64,000 nt of DNA from Arthrobacter sp. ISL-30 (GTDB lineage Bacteria; Actinomycetota; Actinomycetes; Actinomycetales; Micrococcaceae): the NCBI RefSeq assembly GCF_018613855.1, contig NZ_JAGGPK010000026.1, positions 1-64,000 of the forward strand, given 5' to 3'. Shown piece by piece: positions 17,113 to 26,152 of this stretch (position 1 is its first letter; every line of letters starts with the position of its first letter). Position numbers and translations under genes: made by a program. The notes beneath the pieces were generated by a model. The model made no database searches and was not told the DNA's origin. It was given only the letters and a program-made list of their open reading frames with translations.

Positions 17113-17994
17113 GTGACTGAACCGAACTCCGACCCTGCCGCCGTCGCACCCCTCCTGGGAGCGGCAGACATCAGGCGGCTCGCCGAAGAAATCGGTGTAC
17201 GTCCCACCAAGACGCTTGGCCAGAACTTCGTCATCGACGGAAACACGATCCGCAGGATTGTGGCCGCTGCGGGAATCGATCCCTCCGAGACCGTCCTGGA
17301 AGTCGGTCCGGGCCTCGGCTCCCTCACCCTGGGCCTCCTGGATGCCGCCAAGTCGGTCGTAGCCGTCGAGATCGATCCCGTGCTTGCGGCGAAGCTGCCG
17401 GAGACCGTCCGCCGGTGGCGTCCGGACGCGGAGGACCGCTTCCATCTGGTCCTGTCCGATGCGATGAAGGTCATGGAGCTCCCCGTGGAGCCGACTGCCC
17501 TTGTGGCCAACCTGCCCTACAACGTGGCAGTTCCGGTGGTTCTGCACCTTCTCCAGCATTTTCCCGGCCTGCAGCACGGACTGGTCATGGTGCAGGACGA
17601 GGTTGCGGACAGGCTTGCGGCCAAACCCGGCTCGAAGATCTACGGCGTTCCTTCTGTGAAGGCAGCCTGGTACGGGACCATGCGCAAGGCAGGTGTCATC
17701 GGCATGAATGTGTTCTGGCCGGCGCCGAAGATCCATTCCGGACTGGTGGCCTTTACCAGGCAGGATCCTCCCGCAACCCACGCCACACGGGAACAGGTCT
17801 TTGCCGTTATTGACGCCGCGTTCGCCCAGCGTCGCAAGACTCTTCGCGCAGCACTGGCCTCCTGGGCCGGCAGCGCGGCTGAAGCGGAGCGATGTCTCGT
17901 GGCCGCCGGAATAGATCCCACCGCCCGCGGTGAAGTGCTGGACATTTCCGGCTATGTCCGCATCGCCGAAGCCCGTCATCCGGAAACCTCCTGA
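17113..17994 (+). CDS. rsmA: 16S rRNA (adenine(1518)-N6/adenine(1519)-N6)-dimethyltransferase
   Basis: 293 aa. RsmA/KsgA dimethylates A1518 and A1519 in helix 45 of 16S rRNA, a late step in small-subunit assembly. Motifs: [19 protein letters not shown], the SAM-binding loop [16 protein letters not shown], and the catalytic [10 protein letters not shown]. The C-terminal helical domain is complete. Its stop codon overlaps the ispE start by one base (TGATG), a translational coupling also common elsewhere in actinobacteria. Confidence 0.96.
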   Translation: MTEPNSDPAAVAPLLGAADIRRLAEEIGVRPTKTLGQNFVIDGNTIRRIVAAAGIDPSETVLEVGPGLGSLTLGLLDAAKSVVAVEIDPVLAAKLPETVRRWRPDAEDRFHLVLSDAMKVMELPVEPTALVANLPYNVAVPVVLHLLQHFPGLQHGLVMVQDEVADRLAAKPGSKIYGVPSVKAAWYGTMRKAGVIGMNVFWPAPKIHSGLVAFTRQDPPATHATREQVFAVIDAAFAQRRKTLRAALASWAGSAAEAERCLVAAGIDPTARGEVLDISGYVRIAEARHPETS

Positions 17995-18956
17995 TGAATG
18001 CAGTGAGAGGGCGGTTCGCCGCGAGGACCGTGAGGGTCAAGGCCCCGGGAAAGGTCAACGTCTCACTGAACGTAGGGCCACTCCGCCCTGACGGGTATCA
18101 CTCCGTTGCCAGCGTGTACCTGGCTGTGTCGCTTTACGAGGAAGTCGCAGCAACCAGCACAGAGAACGGCGGCATCAGCGTCAGCATCAGCCCGGACAGC
18201 GCGCTTGACCTCGACGGCGTCGACATTCCCCTTGACGAGCGGAACCTGGCCTATCGTGCCGCGGCCATCATGGCCGACGTCTCCGAGAAACCAACCGGGG
18301 TCCACCTGGAAATCACCAAGCGCGTTCCCGTGGCCGGAGGCATGGGCGGGGGCTCGGCTGACGCCGCCGCCACCCTCCTGGCCTGCGACGCCCTGTGGAA
18401 CAGTGGCCTTTCGCGGGAAGAACTTGCCCACCTCGCCGCCGAACTCGGCGCCGACGTTCCCTTCTCCCTTCTTGGCGGAACAGCAGTAGGACTCGGAGTG
18501 GGAGACGAATTGTCGCCGGCACTGGCCAAGGCGCAGATGGACTGGGTGCTCGTGTGCGCGGACTACGGACTGTCCACCCCCGAAGTGTTCCGGACCCTCG
18601 ATCGTCTCCGTGAGGCCGAGGGCGTGACTGCCCAGGAGCCGAGCGCAGTGGATCCCAAGATCCTGCAAGCCCTTCGCAGCGGCGACCCCGATGCGCTGAG
18701 CCGGGTCCTCGTCAACGATCTTCAGCGCGCCTCCATCGACCTCGCGCCGCAGCTTCGCGACGTCATCGGCATGGGGGAATCCTGCGGCGCCCTGGCAGGG
18801 CTCGTCTCCGGCTCCGGCCCCACCATCGCGCTGCTTGCCCATAGCCCGGAATCGGCGGACGGCCTTGCCGAGGAGTTGCGCCACCTGGGCCATAACGCCC
18901 TCGCCGTGCACGGTCCGGTTCCCGGGGCACGGATCATCTCCGATACCCTCCTTTAA
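17994..18956 (+). CDS. ispE: 4-(cytidine 5'-diphospho)-2-C-methyl-D-erythritol kinase
   Basis: 320 aa GHMP kinase that phosphorylates CDP-methylerythritol in the MEP route to isoprenoids. Motifs: RVKAPGKVNVSLNVG at the N-terminus (catalytic Lys), the ATP-binding glycine-rich loop PVAGGMGGGSADAAATL near residue 110 and SGSGPTIALLAH near the C-terminus. The start overlaps the rsmA stop, so the two genes are coupled. Confidence 0.95.
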   Translation: MNAVRGRFAARTVRVKAPGKVNVSLNVGPLRPDGYHSVASVYLAVSLYEEVAATSTENGGISVSISPDSALDLDGVDIPLDERNLAYRAAAIMADVSEKPTGVHLEITKRVPVAGGMGGGSADAAATLLACDALWNSGLSREELAHLAAELGADVPFSLLGGTAVGLGVGDELSPALAKAQMDWVLVCADYGLSTPEVFRTLDRLREAEGVTAQEPSAVDPKILQALRSGDPDALSRVLVNDLQRASIDLAPQLRDVIGMGESCGALAGLVSGSGPTIALLAHSPESADGLAEELRHLGHNALAVHGPVPGARIISDTLL

Positions 18957-18993
18957 TAGCTCCACGCACTCCTGCAGTAGAAAGTAGTACCCC

Positions 18994-20826
18994 TTGGCCC
19001 ACCTGCTCGGCGGTGAGAACCTCACGGTCTCCTTCGCAACCCGTACCATCCTCGACGGCGTGACCCTCGGACTGGAGGACGGCGACAGGATTGGCATGGT
19101 CGGCCGAAACGGCGACGGCAAGTCCACCTTGATGCGCCTCCTGGCCCTCCACTCCACCCCCGACTCCGGTCGGGTAACCAAGCGAGGGGACGTCAACGTC
19201 GGGTACCTGGACCAGTCCGACGTGCTCGACGGTGATCTGACCGTTGGCTCGGCGATAGTGGGCGACCGGGCGGACCACGAATGGGCAGCCAATCCCAAGA
19301 TCCGCGAGATCATGGGCGGGCTCGTCGGCGACGTCGACTGGCACGCCAATGTCCATGCCCTGTCCGGCGGACAGAAGCGCCGCGTCGCGCTGGCAAAGCT
19401 CCTGATCGAAGACCACGACGTCATCATGCTCGACGAACCAACCAACCACCTCGACGTCGAGGGTGTGGCCTGGCTCGCGCGGCACCTGAAGACCCGCTGG
19501 CGTGCCAACCAGGGCGCGTTCCTCGTTGTCACCCACGACCGCTGGTTCCTGGACGAAGTCTGCAACCGGACCTGGGAAGTCCACGACGCGATGGTTGACC
19601 CGTTCGACGGCGGCTACGCGGCCTACGTCCTGGCCCGCGCCGAACGCGACCGCATGGCCGCCGTCGTTGAGGGCAAGCGGCAGCAGCTCGTGAAGAAGGA
19701 ACTTGCCTGGCTTCGCCGCGGAGCGCCTGCCCGAACGGCCAAACCGAAATTCCGGATCGAGGCCGCAAACGAGCTGATCGCCGACGTCCCCGAGCCGCGG
19801 GACGCCGTGGCCCTTAGCAAGATGGCAACGGCCCGCCTCGGCAAGGACGTCCTTGACCTTGAGAACGTCACGCTGGACTTCGAAGGCGGCGAGGCAGGAC
19901 AGAAGCTGTTCAACAACATCACCCTCAGGCTCGCGCCCGGCGAACGGCTGGGACTCGTGGGCGTGAACGGGGCCGGCAAATCCACGCTCCTGAGGCTCCT
20001 GAACGGAGAGATCACTCCCTCCGCCGGCAAGGTCAAGCGCGGAAAGACAGTGGTCACAGCCGTCCTGAGCCAGGACGTCAAGGAACTGGACGAGGTGTCC
20101 GACCTTCGCGTCATCGAAGTCATCGAACGCGAAAAGCGCTCCTTCAGCGTGGGCGGCAAGGAGTTCACCGCCGGCCAGCTCGTGGAGCAGCTCGGCTTCA
20201 GCAAGGAAAAGCAGTGGACGCCGGTCAGCGACCTGTCAGGCGGAGAGCGCCGCCGGCTCCAGCTGCTGCGACTCCTCGTGGGGGAGCCCAACGTCCTGAT
20301 GCTCGACGAACCCACCAACGACCTCGACACCGACACGCTTGCCGCCGTCGAAGACGTGTTGGACGGCTGGCCGGGCACGCTGGTAGTGGTCAGCCACGAC
20401 CGCTACCTCCTGGAGCGGGTGACCGACCACCAGATGGCACTGCTGGGCGACGGAAAGCTGCGCGGCCTGCCCGGCGGAGTGGACCAGTACCTCGAACTGC
20501 GCGAGGCCGCTTTGGCCGCGGGCGCGATCGGCGGCCAGGACTCCTCTGGAGCAGGGTCGACGACGGCGGGCGGCGCGGCTGCAGAGGCGACTGGCCCCAG
20601 CGAGGCCGAGAAGCGCGAAGCCCGCAAGGACCTGAACAGGATCGAACGGCAATTGGGCAAGCTCTCCCAGCAGGAAGAAAAGATTCACAAGGACATGGCG
20701 GCCAAGTCCGAGTCCGGAGACTTCGACGCCCTGGGGGAGCTGAACAGCAAGCTGCAGGCGGTGCTGGACGAAAAAGAGGGCCTGGAGCTTGAATGGCTTG
20801 AGGCTGCCGAAATTCTGGGCGAGTAG
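18994..20826 (+). CDS. ABC-F family ATP-binding protein (Uup-like, duplicated ATPase)
   Basis: 610 aa with no transmembrane segments. Two ABC ATPase domains are present: Walker A GRNGDGKST, signature LSGGQKRR and Walker B IMLDEPTNHLD in the first; GVNGAGKST, LSGGERRR and LMLDEPTNDLD in the second. A linker of about 80 residues separates them and a C-terminal charged coiled coil lies near 540-610. The layout matches Uup-like ABC-F proteins, which act on ribosomes or DNA rather than in transport. The start is TTG at 18994, with GAAAG about 13 nt upstream. It follows ispE by 37 bp. Antibiotic resistance cannot be inferred. Confidence 0.88.
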   Translation: MAHLLGGENLTVSFATRTILDGVTLGLEDGDRIGMVGRNGDGKSTLMRLLALHSTPDSGRVTKRGDVNVGYLDQSDVLDGDLTVGSAIVGDRADHEWAANPKIREIMGGLVGDVDWHANVHALSGGQKRRVALAKLLIEDHDVIMLDEPTNHLDVEGVAWLARHLKTRWRANQGAFLVVTHDRWFLDEVCNRTWEVHDAMVDPFDGGYAAYVLARAERDRMAAVVEGKRQQLVKKELAWLRRGAPARTAKPKFRIEAANELIADVPEPRDAVALSKMATARLGKDVLDLENVTLDFEGGEAGQKLFNNITLRLAPGERLGLVGVNGAGKSTLLRLLNGEITPSAGKVKRGKTVVTAVLSQDVKELDEVSDLRVIEVIEREKRSFSVGGKEFTAGQLVEQLGFSKEKQWTPVSDLSGGERRRLQLLRLLVGEPNVLMLDEPTNDLDTDTLAAVEDVLDGWPGTLVVVSHDRYLLERVTDHQMALLGDGKLRGLPGGVDQYLELREAALAAGAIGGQDSSGAGSTTAGGAAAEATGPSEAEKREARKDLNRIERQLGKLSQQEEKIHKDMAAKSESGDFDALGELNSKLQAVLDEKEGLELEWLEAAEILGE

Positions 20827-20885
20827 GCGGCTTCGAGCCTTTGTCCGGCCCGGGCGCGGATTGATATATAGGGCATGATAGTCAA

Positions 20886-21572
20886 GTGAGCGACAGCGCA
20901 GGCCTTTCTCGGCACTCAGGTGAACCTTCGTCCGGGGAGACTGCGCCGGCTGCAAAGGTGGTTCGCTCGCGGATGACCGGGAGCCAGCGGCGTTCCCAGT
21001 TGATGGGAATCGGCCGTGGGCTGTTTGCCGCACGGGGCCTGGACGGAACCACCATCGACGAGATTGCCGCCGCCGCGGGCGTCTCCAAGCCCGTCATTTA
21101 CGAGCACTTTGGCTCCAAAGAGGGCCTCTACACGCGAGTAGTGGAGTCTGAGTTCCGAATCCTCCTCGATGCCATCAATGAGTCCCTGGCAGCAGAGGCC
21201 AAGCCCCGGGTCCTCGTGGAACGAGCCGCGCTTGCCCTCCTTGGCTACATCGAGGACCGGACAGACGGCTTCCGGATCCTCATACGCGACGCCCCGCCGT
21301 CACAGCCTGAGGGCGCCTTCTCCGCCCTGCTGTCGCACGTCACGGACCGTGTGGAGCACCTTCTCGCAGACGAGTTTTCCCGCCGCGGCTTTAGCACGGC
21401 AGACGGCGCCATGTATGCACAGATGCTCGTGGGCATGGTAGCCATGACAGGCCAATGGTGGCTGGAAAGCCGCCAGCCCGACAAGCGTGCAGTAGCGGCC
21501 CACTTGGTAAACCTGGCATGGAACGGCCTGACGGGCCTGCAGAAGGAACCGGAACTGCGGTCCGAAGCATAA
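20886..21572 (+). CDS. TetR/AcrR family transcriptional regulator
   Basis: 228 aa. The N-terminal helix-turn-helix is in TIDEIAAAAGVSKPVIYEHFGSKEGLY (positions ~57-85, shown as two overlapping family motifs, IAAAAGVS and YEHFGSK). The C-terminal half is an all-helical ligand domain. A 35-residue N-terminal extension precedes the HTH. The GTG start is preceded by an AT-rich stretch (TATATAGGGCATGATAG); CATGAT lies 6 nt before it, a poor TAnnnT match. It lies between the ABC-F gene and tRNA-Gln. Its ligand and targets are unknown. Confidence 0.88.
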   Translation: MSDSAGLSRHSGEPSSGETAPAAKVVRSRMTGSQRRSQLMGIGRGLFAARGLDGTTIDEIAAAAGVSKPVIYEHFGSKEGLYTRVVESEFRILLDAINESLAAEAKPRVLVERAALALLGYIEDRTDGFRILIRDAPPSQPEGAFSALLSHVTDRVEHLLADEFSRRGFSTADGAMYAQMLVGMVAMTGQWWLESRQPDKRAVAAHLVNLAWNGLTGLQKEPELRSEA

Positions 21573-21716
21573 GGGTCAGGCAGCCCCCTTGCCTCCGCGG
21601 TGCTCCCGCCGAGTCGCGAACAGTTCTGGCTCATGGCAAACTAGATACTTGTGTGCGCGTCCCGGGCTTGACCGGACGGCCGCCGCCCCTTGGGCTGCGG
21701 TACCGTGCGTGCGCGG

Positions 21717-21788
21717 TCCGCTCTGGTGTAATGGCAGCACCCCGGCCTTTGGAGCCGTGGAGTATAGGTTCGAATCCTATGGGCGGAA
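21717..21788 (+). tRNA. tRNA-Gln (anticodon TTG)
   Basis: Acceptor arm TCCGCTC (21717-21723) pairs with GGGCGGA (21781-21787) with one G-T wobble. The D stem is GTGT/GCAC, the anticodon loop CTTTGGA has TTG at positions 34-36, and the T arm is ATAGG-TTCGAAT-CCTAT. The discriminator is A at 21788 and CCA is not encoded. The anticodon stem ends in one C-T mismatch. It lies in the usual actinobacterial place upstream of glmU. Confidence 0.92.
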
Positions 21789-21924
21789 CGGTCTGAAGAC
21801 TGCAGACGGTCCCGCGAATAGTGCTAGCCGAACAGTGTTAGTGCTGAGTCGACAGGATTGACCGTGCTGTTGCCACAGCCGGGTCCCCCCGCCCGGAGAC
21901 TACCGACGCAAGGAGAGCCCGTAC

Positions 21925-23433
21925 GTGAGCCCCGCCAATACCGGCCCAGCCGCCGTCATCGTCCTCGCGGCAGGCGCCGGTACGCGAATGAAATCCCGGA
22001 CTCCCAAAATCCTTCACGAAATCGGCGGCCGCTCGATGGTGGCCCACGCGCTGTTGGCCGCCCGGGCCATCGAGCCGCGGCAGCTCGCCCTCGTGGTCCG
22101 CCACGAACGTGACCTCGTTGCCACCCATGTGGCCGCGATCGATCCGAAAGCAGTGATCGTTGACCAGGACGACGTCCCCGGCACAGGGCGTGCAGTGGAA
22201 GTTGCCCTTGAGGAACTGGACTCCCAGGGCGAACTCTCCGGAACAGTGGTGGTGACCTACGGTGATGTTCCGCTCCTCACCGGCGCGCTGCTTGCAGAAC
22301 TGGTTGCCGCGCACGAAACCGAGGGCAACGCCGTCACCGTCCTTACGGCGGTCCTGGAAGACGCCACCGGCTACGGCAGGATCCTTCGCGCCGAGGACGG
22401 AACCGTCACAGGCATTCGCGAACACAAAGACGCCTCCGAGGCGGAACGCGAAATTCGCGAGATCAACTCCGGTATCTACGCCTTCGACGCCGCCGTGCTG
22501 CGCACCGCCTTGAAGCAGGTCACCACGGATAACGTCCAGGGAGAGAAGTACCTCACCGACGTGCTGAGCCTTGCGCGCGACGCCGGAGGCCGGGTATCCG
22601 CCGTCGTCACCACTGACCGCTGGCAGGTGGAAGGGGCCAACGACCGCGTCCAGCTGTCCGCTCTCGGCGCCGAACACAACCGCCGCATAGTTGAAGCATG
22701 GATGCGCGCAGGCGTAACCGTCGTCGATCCCGCGACCACCTGGATCGATTCCACCGTGACCTTGGACGAGGATGTCCGCATCCTGCCGAATACCCAGCTC
22801 CACGGCGCCACAACGGTGGCGCGTGACGCCGTCGTCGGACCCGACACCACCCTGACCGACGTCAGCGTAGGCGAGGGTGCAACGGTGATCCGCACCCACG
22901 GTTCCGGAGCCGTTATCGGGGAGCGATCCAGCGTGGGTCCGTTCACCTACCTTCGTCCGGGTACGGTGCTGGGGGAGACGGGGAAGATCGGCGCCTTCTA
23001 CGAAACCAAGAACGTCACGATCGGCCGCGGCTCCAAGCTGTCCCACCTCGGCTACGCCGGCGACGCCGAAATCGGCGAAGACACCAACATCGGCTGCGGC
23101 AACATCACTGCCAATTACGACGGCGAGAAGAAGCACCGGACGGTGATCGGCTCGGGTGTCCGGACGGGCTCCAACACGGTCTTCGTAGCGCCGGTCGAGG
23201 TAGGCGACGGCGCCTACAGTGGCGCCGGAGCAGTGATCCGCAAGGACGTTCCCCCCGGAGCCCTCGCCGTGTCGCTCGCCTCCCAGCGGAACCTGGAGGG
23301 CTGGGTCCTGGACAAGCGCCAGGGCACCGGGTCCGCGAGGTACGCCCAGGCCGCACTGGATGCGCGCTCTGCGCAGGATGACCAGTTCCCCGAATCCTCA
23401 AGCACCACGGCAACCATAGAAGAGGGCAAATAG
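21925..23433 (+). CDS. glmU: bifunctional UDP-N-acetylglucosamine pyrophosphorylase / glucosamine-1-phosphate N-acetyltransferase
   Basis: 502 aa. It makes UDP-GlcNAc for peptidoglycan by acetylating glucosamine-1-phosphate and then uridylylating it. The N-terminal pyrophosphorylase domain has VLAAGAGTRMKS and PKILHEIGG. The C-terminal left-handed beta helix shows hexapeptide-type repeats from about residue 270, with KLSHLGYAGDAEIGE and NIGCGNITANYDG. A tail of about 40 residues rich in Ser/Thr/Asp extends beyond E. coli GlmU. The GTG start has AAGGAGA 8 nt upstream. It is followed 2 bp later by prs, so the pair is an operon. Confidence 0.96.
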   Translation: MSPANTGPAAVIVLAAGAGTRMKSRTPKILHEIGGRSMVAHALLAARAIEPRQLALVVRHERDLVATHVAAIDPKAVIVDQDDVPGTGRAVEVALEELDSQGELSGTVVVTYGDVPLLTGALLAELVAAHETEGNAVTVLTAVLEDATGYGRILRAEDGTVTGIREHKDASEAEREIREINSGIYAFDAAVLRTALKQVTTDNVQGEKYLTDVLSLARDAGGRVSAVVTTDRWQVEGANDRVQLSALGAEHNRRIVEAWMRAGVTVVDPATTWIDSTVTLDEDVRILPNTQLHGATTVARDAVVGPDTTLTDVSVGEGATVIRTHGSGAVIGERSSVGPFTYLRPGTVLGETGKIGAFYETKNVTIGRGSKLSHLGYAGDAEIGEDTNIGCGNITANYDGEKKHRTVIGSGVRTGSNTVFVAPVEVGDGAYSGAGAVIRKDVPPGALAVSLASQRNLEGWVLDKRQGTGSARYAQAALDARSAQDDQFPESSSTTATIEEGK

Positions 23434-23435
23434 GA

Positions 23436-24416
23436 ATGAGCGAAATTACCGCACACGGCGAGAAGAAACTGGTTCTCGCCTCCGGACGGGCACATCCGGA
23501 GCTGGCGCAGGAAATCGCCAAGGAGCTGGAAACCGAGCTCCTGCCCATCGACGCCTACGACTTTGCTAACGGGGAAATCTACGTCCGCTCGGCGGAAAGT
23601 GTCCGCGGCACCGACGCCTTTGTCATTCAGGCGCACCCGGCGCCGCTGAACAACTGGCTCATGGAACAGCTGATCATGATCGACTCGCTCAAGCGTGCGT
23701 CAGCCAAGCGGATCACCGTGGTTTCCCCGTTCTACCCGTACTCCCGCCAGGACAAGAAGGGCCGTGGACGCGAGCCGATTTCCGCCCGCCTCGTCGCCGA
23801 CCTGTACAAGACTGCCGGCGCGGACCGCATCATGTCCGTGGACCTGCACACCGCGCAGATCCAGGGCTTCTTCGACGGCCCCGTTGACCACCTCATGGCC
23901 ATCCCCCTCCTGGCCGACTACATCCGTACCAAGGTGGACGTTGACAACATCACTGTCGTGTCCCCGGACACCGGCCGCGTGCGGGTTGCCGAGCAGTGGG
24001 CTGAACGGCTTGGCGGTGCCCCGCTGGCCTTCGTGCACAAGATGCGCGACCTCACTGTCCCCAACCAGGCTGTTTCCAAGACCGTAGTGGGCCAGATCGA
24101 TGGCCGTACCTGCGTTCTGATCGATGACATGATCGACACCGGCGGAACCATCTCCGGTGCCGTCCAGGTCCTGAAGAACGCAGGGGCCAAGGACGTCATC
24201 ATCGCCTGCACCCACGCCGTGCTTTCGGACCCCGCAGCCCAGCGCCTGGCCGAATCCGGCGCCCGTGAAGTGGTGGTCACCAACACCCTGCCGATCCCGC
24301 CGGAGAAGCGCTTCCGGCAGCTGACCGTGCTGTCGATCGCGCCGCTTATTGCGCGCGCCATCCGTGAGGTGTTCGACGACGGCTCCGTCACCAGCCTGTT
24401 CGACGGCAAGGCCTGA
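23436..24416 (+). CDS. prs: ribose-phosphate pyrophosphokinase
   Basis: 326 aa. It makes PRPP from ribose-5-phosphate and ATP for nucleotide, histidine and tryptophan synthesis. Motifs: ELLPIDAYDFANGEIYVR, the flexible catalytic loop SRQDKKGRGREPISARL, DLHTAQIQGFFDGPVDHL (metal/ATP) and the PRPP loop LIDDMIDTGGT. It starts 2 bp after the glmU stop, the usual glmU-prs pair. Confidence 0.96.
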   Translation: MSEITAHGEKKLVLASGRAHPELAQEIAKELETELLPIDAYDFANGEIYVRSAESVRGTDAFVIQAHPAPLNNWLMEQLIMIDSLKRASAKRITVVSPFYPYSRQDKKGRGREPISARLVADLYKTAGADRIMSVDLHTAQIQGFFDGPVDHLMAIPLLADYIRTKVDVDNITVVSPDTGRVRVAEQWAERLGGAPLAFVHKMRDLTVPNQAVSKTVVGQIDGRTCVLIDDMIDTGGTISGAVQVLKNAGAKDVIIACTHAVLSDPAAQRLAESGAREVVVTNTLPIPPEKRFRQLTVLSIAPLIARAIREVFDDGSVTSLFDGKA

Positions 24417-24465
24417 CGGTTTTCGAGGCCCTTCCCTCGTTTTCTTCCTAAAGGGAGCGTGCTGG

Positions 24466-24690
24466 TAGACTCTTCGGGATACCTTGGCGAGGGAGAGCAC
24501 ATCCGCGGTTACAGCGGTTTGCGGGTCTCCGTTATCGACTGGGTCTGAAAACTCCTTCAACGAAGGCGGAACGGCTGCCCTGGCGGCCGCGCTCCGCCGG
24601 GCGTAGAAGGTCATTCCAGACCTCCGCCCTTGCTGAATTAACACGCCTGTGCCTTCGAGCGCGGCGCCACAGTAAATCAAGGAGTACAAC
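24466..24690 (+). promoter_or_regulatory. promoter and structured 5' leader of rplY (candidate autoregulatory leader)
   Basis: TAGACT at 24466-24471 looks like a -10 box and would give a leader of about 213 nt. Within it, GGCGGA..TCCGCC (about 24566-24598), with an inner GGCTGC/GCGGCC stem, makes a stable hairpin. AGGTC/GACCT (24608-24612 with 24619-24623) makes a second. The Shine-Dalgarno AAGGAG is 6 nt before the ATG. Some bacteria control L25 through its leader RNA; whether this one does is untested. Confidence 0.4.
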
Positions 24691-25290
24691 ATGTCTGAGC
24701 AGAAGCTCTCAGCAGAACTGCGCACCGAATTCGGCAAGGGCTTCGCCCGCCGCGCCCGCGCCGCAGGCCAGATCCCTGCCGTCATCTACGGTCACGGTGC
24801 AGAGCCCCTTCACGTGAACCTGCCCGGCCGCGCCACCACACTGGCCGTCCGTACCGCCAACGCCCTGCTGTCCCTGGACATCAACGGCGAAGGCCACCTG
24901 GCCCTGGTCAAGGACATCCAGCGCGACCCGATCAAGCAGATCATCGAGCACATCGACCTCCTGACCGTCCGCCAGGGCGAAAAGGTCACCGTGGACGTCC
25001 CCGTGCACCTGACCGGTGAAGTTGCTCCGGGCGCCGTCGTCAACCAGGAAGCCACCACGATTTCCCTCGAGGCAGAGGCAACCCACCTGCCTACCGCCGT
25101 CGAGTTCGACATCGAAGGCCGCGAAGCCGGCGCACACGTCCACGCTTCCGACCTCGTGCTGCCGAAGGGTTCCACCCTGCTGACCGACGCCGACACGCTG
25201 ATCGTGAACATCTCCGAGGCAGTTGCCGCCGAAGGTGCCGAAGAGGCAGAAGCCGAAGCCGCCGCTCCTGCCGAAGCAGCAGCAGAGTAG
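24691..25290 (+). CDS. rplY: 50S ribosomal protein L25 / general stress protein Ctc
   Basis: 199 aa, the long Ctc form. The N-terminal L25 domain binds 5S rRNA (residues ~1-95, with FGKGFARRARAAGQIPAVIYG), and a C-terminal beta domain follows. An acidic, Ala/Glu-rich tail (EGAEEAEAEAAAPAEAAAE) ends the protein, which is usual in actinobacteria. It has its own promoter and a long leader after prs. Confidence 0.96.
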   Translation: MSEQKLSAELRTEFGKGFARRARAAGQIPAVIYGHGAEPLHVNLPGRATTLAVRTANALLSLDINGEGHLALVKDIQRDPIKQIIEHIDLLTVRQGEKVTVDVPVHLTGEVAPGAVVNQEATTISLEAEATHLPTAVEFDIEGREAGAHVHASDLVLPKGSTLLTDADTLIVNISEAVAAEGAEEAEAEAAAPAEAAAE

Positions 25291-25385
25291 TCAACGGCTT
25301 CCTGCACCGCAGAAGCCCACGAGTGGCCGGGTCCCGAAAGGGTCCGGCCACTTGCTTTTGCCGGGTGCCCCGTCCGTCAACAACC

Positions 25386-25391
25386 TAGGAT
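25386..25391 (+). promoter_or_regulatory. predicted -10 box (TAGGAT) of pth
   Basis: TAGGAT is followed by 7 nt (TGCTTTC) and then the ATG at 25399. No Shine-Dalgarno is present, which fits a leaderless transcript. Confidence 0.45.
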
Positions 25392-25398
25392 TGCTTTC

Positions 25399-25983
25399 AT
25401 GACTGATACCTGGCTGATCGTAGGCCTTGGCAACCCCGGCCCCGACTACCGGAATAACAGGCACAATGTGGGACAGATGGTGCTTGACGAGCTCGCTTCC
25501 CGCGTGGGAGGAAGCTTCAAGCTGCACAAGGCGAGGGCACAGGTCCTGGAGGGACGGCTGGGAATAGGCGGGCCGAGGGTAGTCCTGGCGAAGCCGGCAA
25601 CCTACATGAATGTCTCCGGCGGACCGGTTGCCGGGCTGGCCAACTTCTACGGGATCACCCCTGACCACGTGGTAGCAGTCCACGACGAGATCGACATCCC
25701 CTTTAACACAGTCAAGCTGAAGATCGGCGGTGGCGAGGGCGGCCACAACGGCCTGCGCGATATTTCGAAGGCGTTGTCGACGAAGGACTACTTGCGAGTA
25801 CGCGTGGGCGTCGGCCGGCCGCCGGGCAGGATGGATACCGCGGACTTCGTTCTGAGGGACTTCGCTACGGCCGAGAAGAAGGAATTACCCTTCCTCCTCG
25901 ACGAGGCTGCGGACGCCGTGGAGCTGCTCCTGAACCACGGACTCGTTGCCGCTCAGCAGAAGTTCCATCCCGCAAGGGCTTGA
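25399..25983 (+). CDS. pth: peptidyl-tRNA hydrolase
   Basis: 194 aa. It releases peptides from prematurely dissociated peptidyl-t[23 protein letters not shown] holds the conserved Asn and catalytic His near residues 10-25. [20 protein letters not shown] and [12 protein letters not shown] are all in place. It follows rplY, the usual actinobacterial order. A short terminator overlaps its stop codon. Confidence 0.96.
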   Translation: MTDTWLIVGLGNPGPDYRNNRHNVGQMVLDELASRVGGSFKLHKARAQVLEGRLGIGGPRVVLAKPATYMNVSGGPVAGLANFYGITPDHVVAVHDEIDIPFNTVKLKIGGGEGGHNGLRDISKALSTKDYLRVRVGVGRPPGRMDTADFVLRDFATAEKKELPFLLDEAADAVELLLNHGLVAAQQKFHPARA

Positions 25984-26000
25984 TTTTCCGGCCCTTTTTC
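25974..26000 (+). terminator. intrinsic terminator overlapping the pth stop
   Basis: AAGGGC (25974-25979) pairs with GCCCTT (25991-25996) across an 11-nt loop, followed by TTTC. The stem is short but placed exactly at the gene end. Confidence 0.55.
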
Positions 26001-26152
26001 AGGGTCACCTCAAGTTAAGCTCAGCTTTGGCTCAGTATTGCTTGGCTGCCGCATCTTACTCTACTTACTCCAAAAAGCAGGTAGTACTCTACTCGTACAG
26101 CGGCGGCAGGACGGGGGTTTTGCCTACGTCGCAAGGTATCAAAGGAAGCCAA

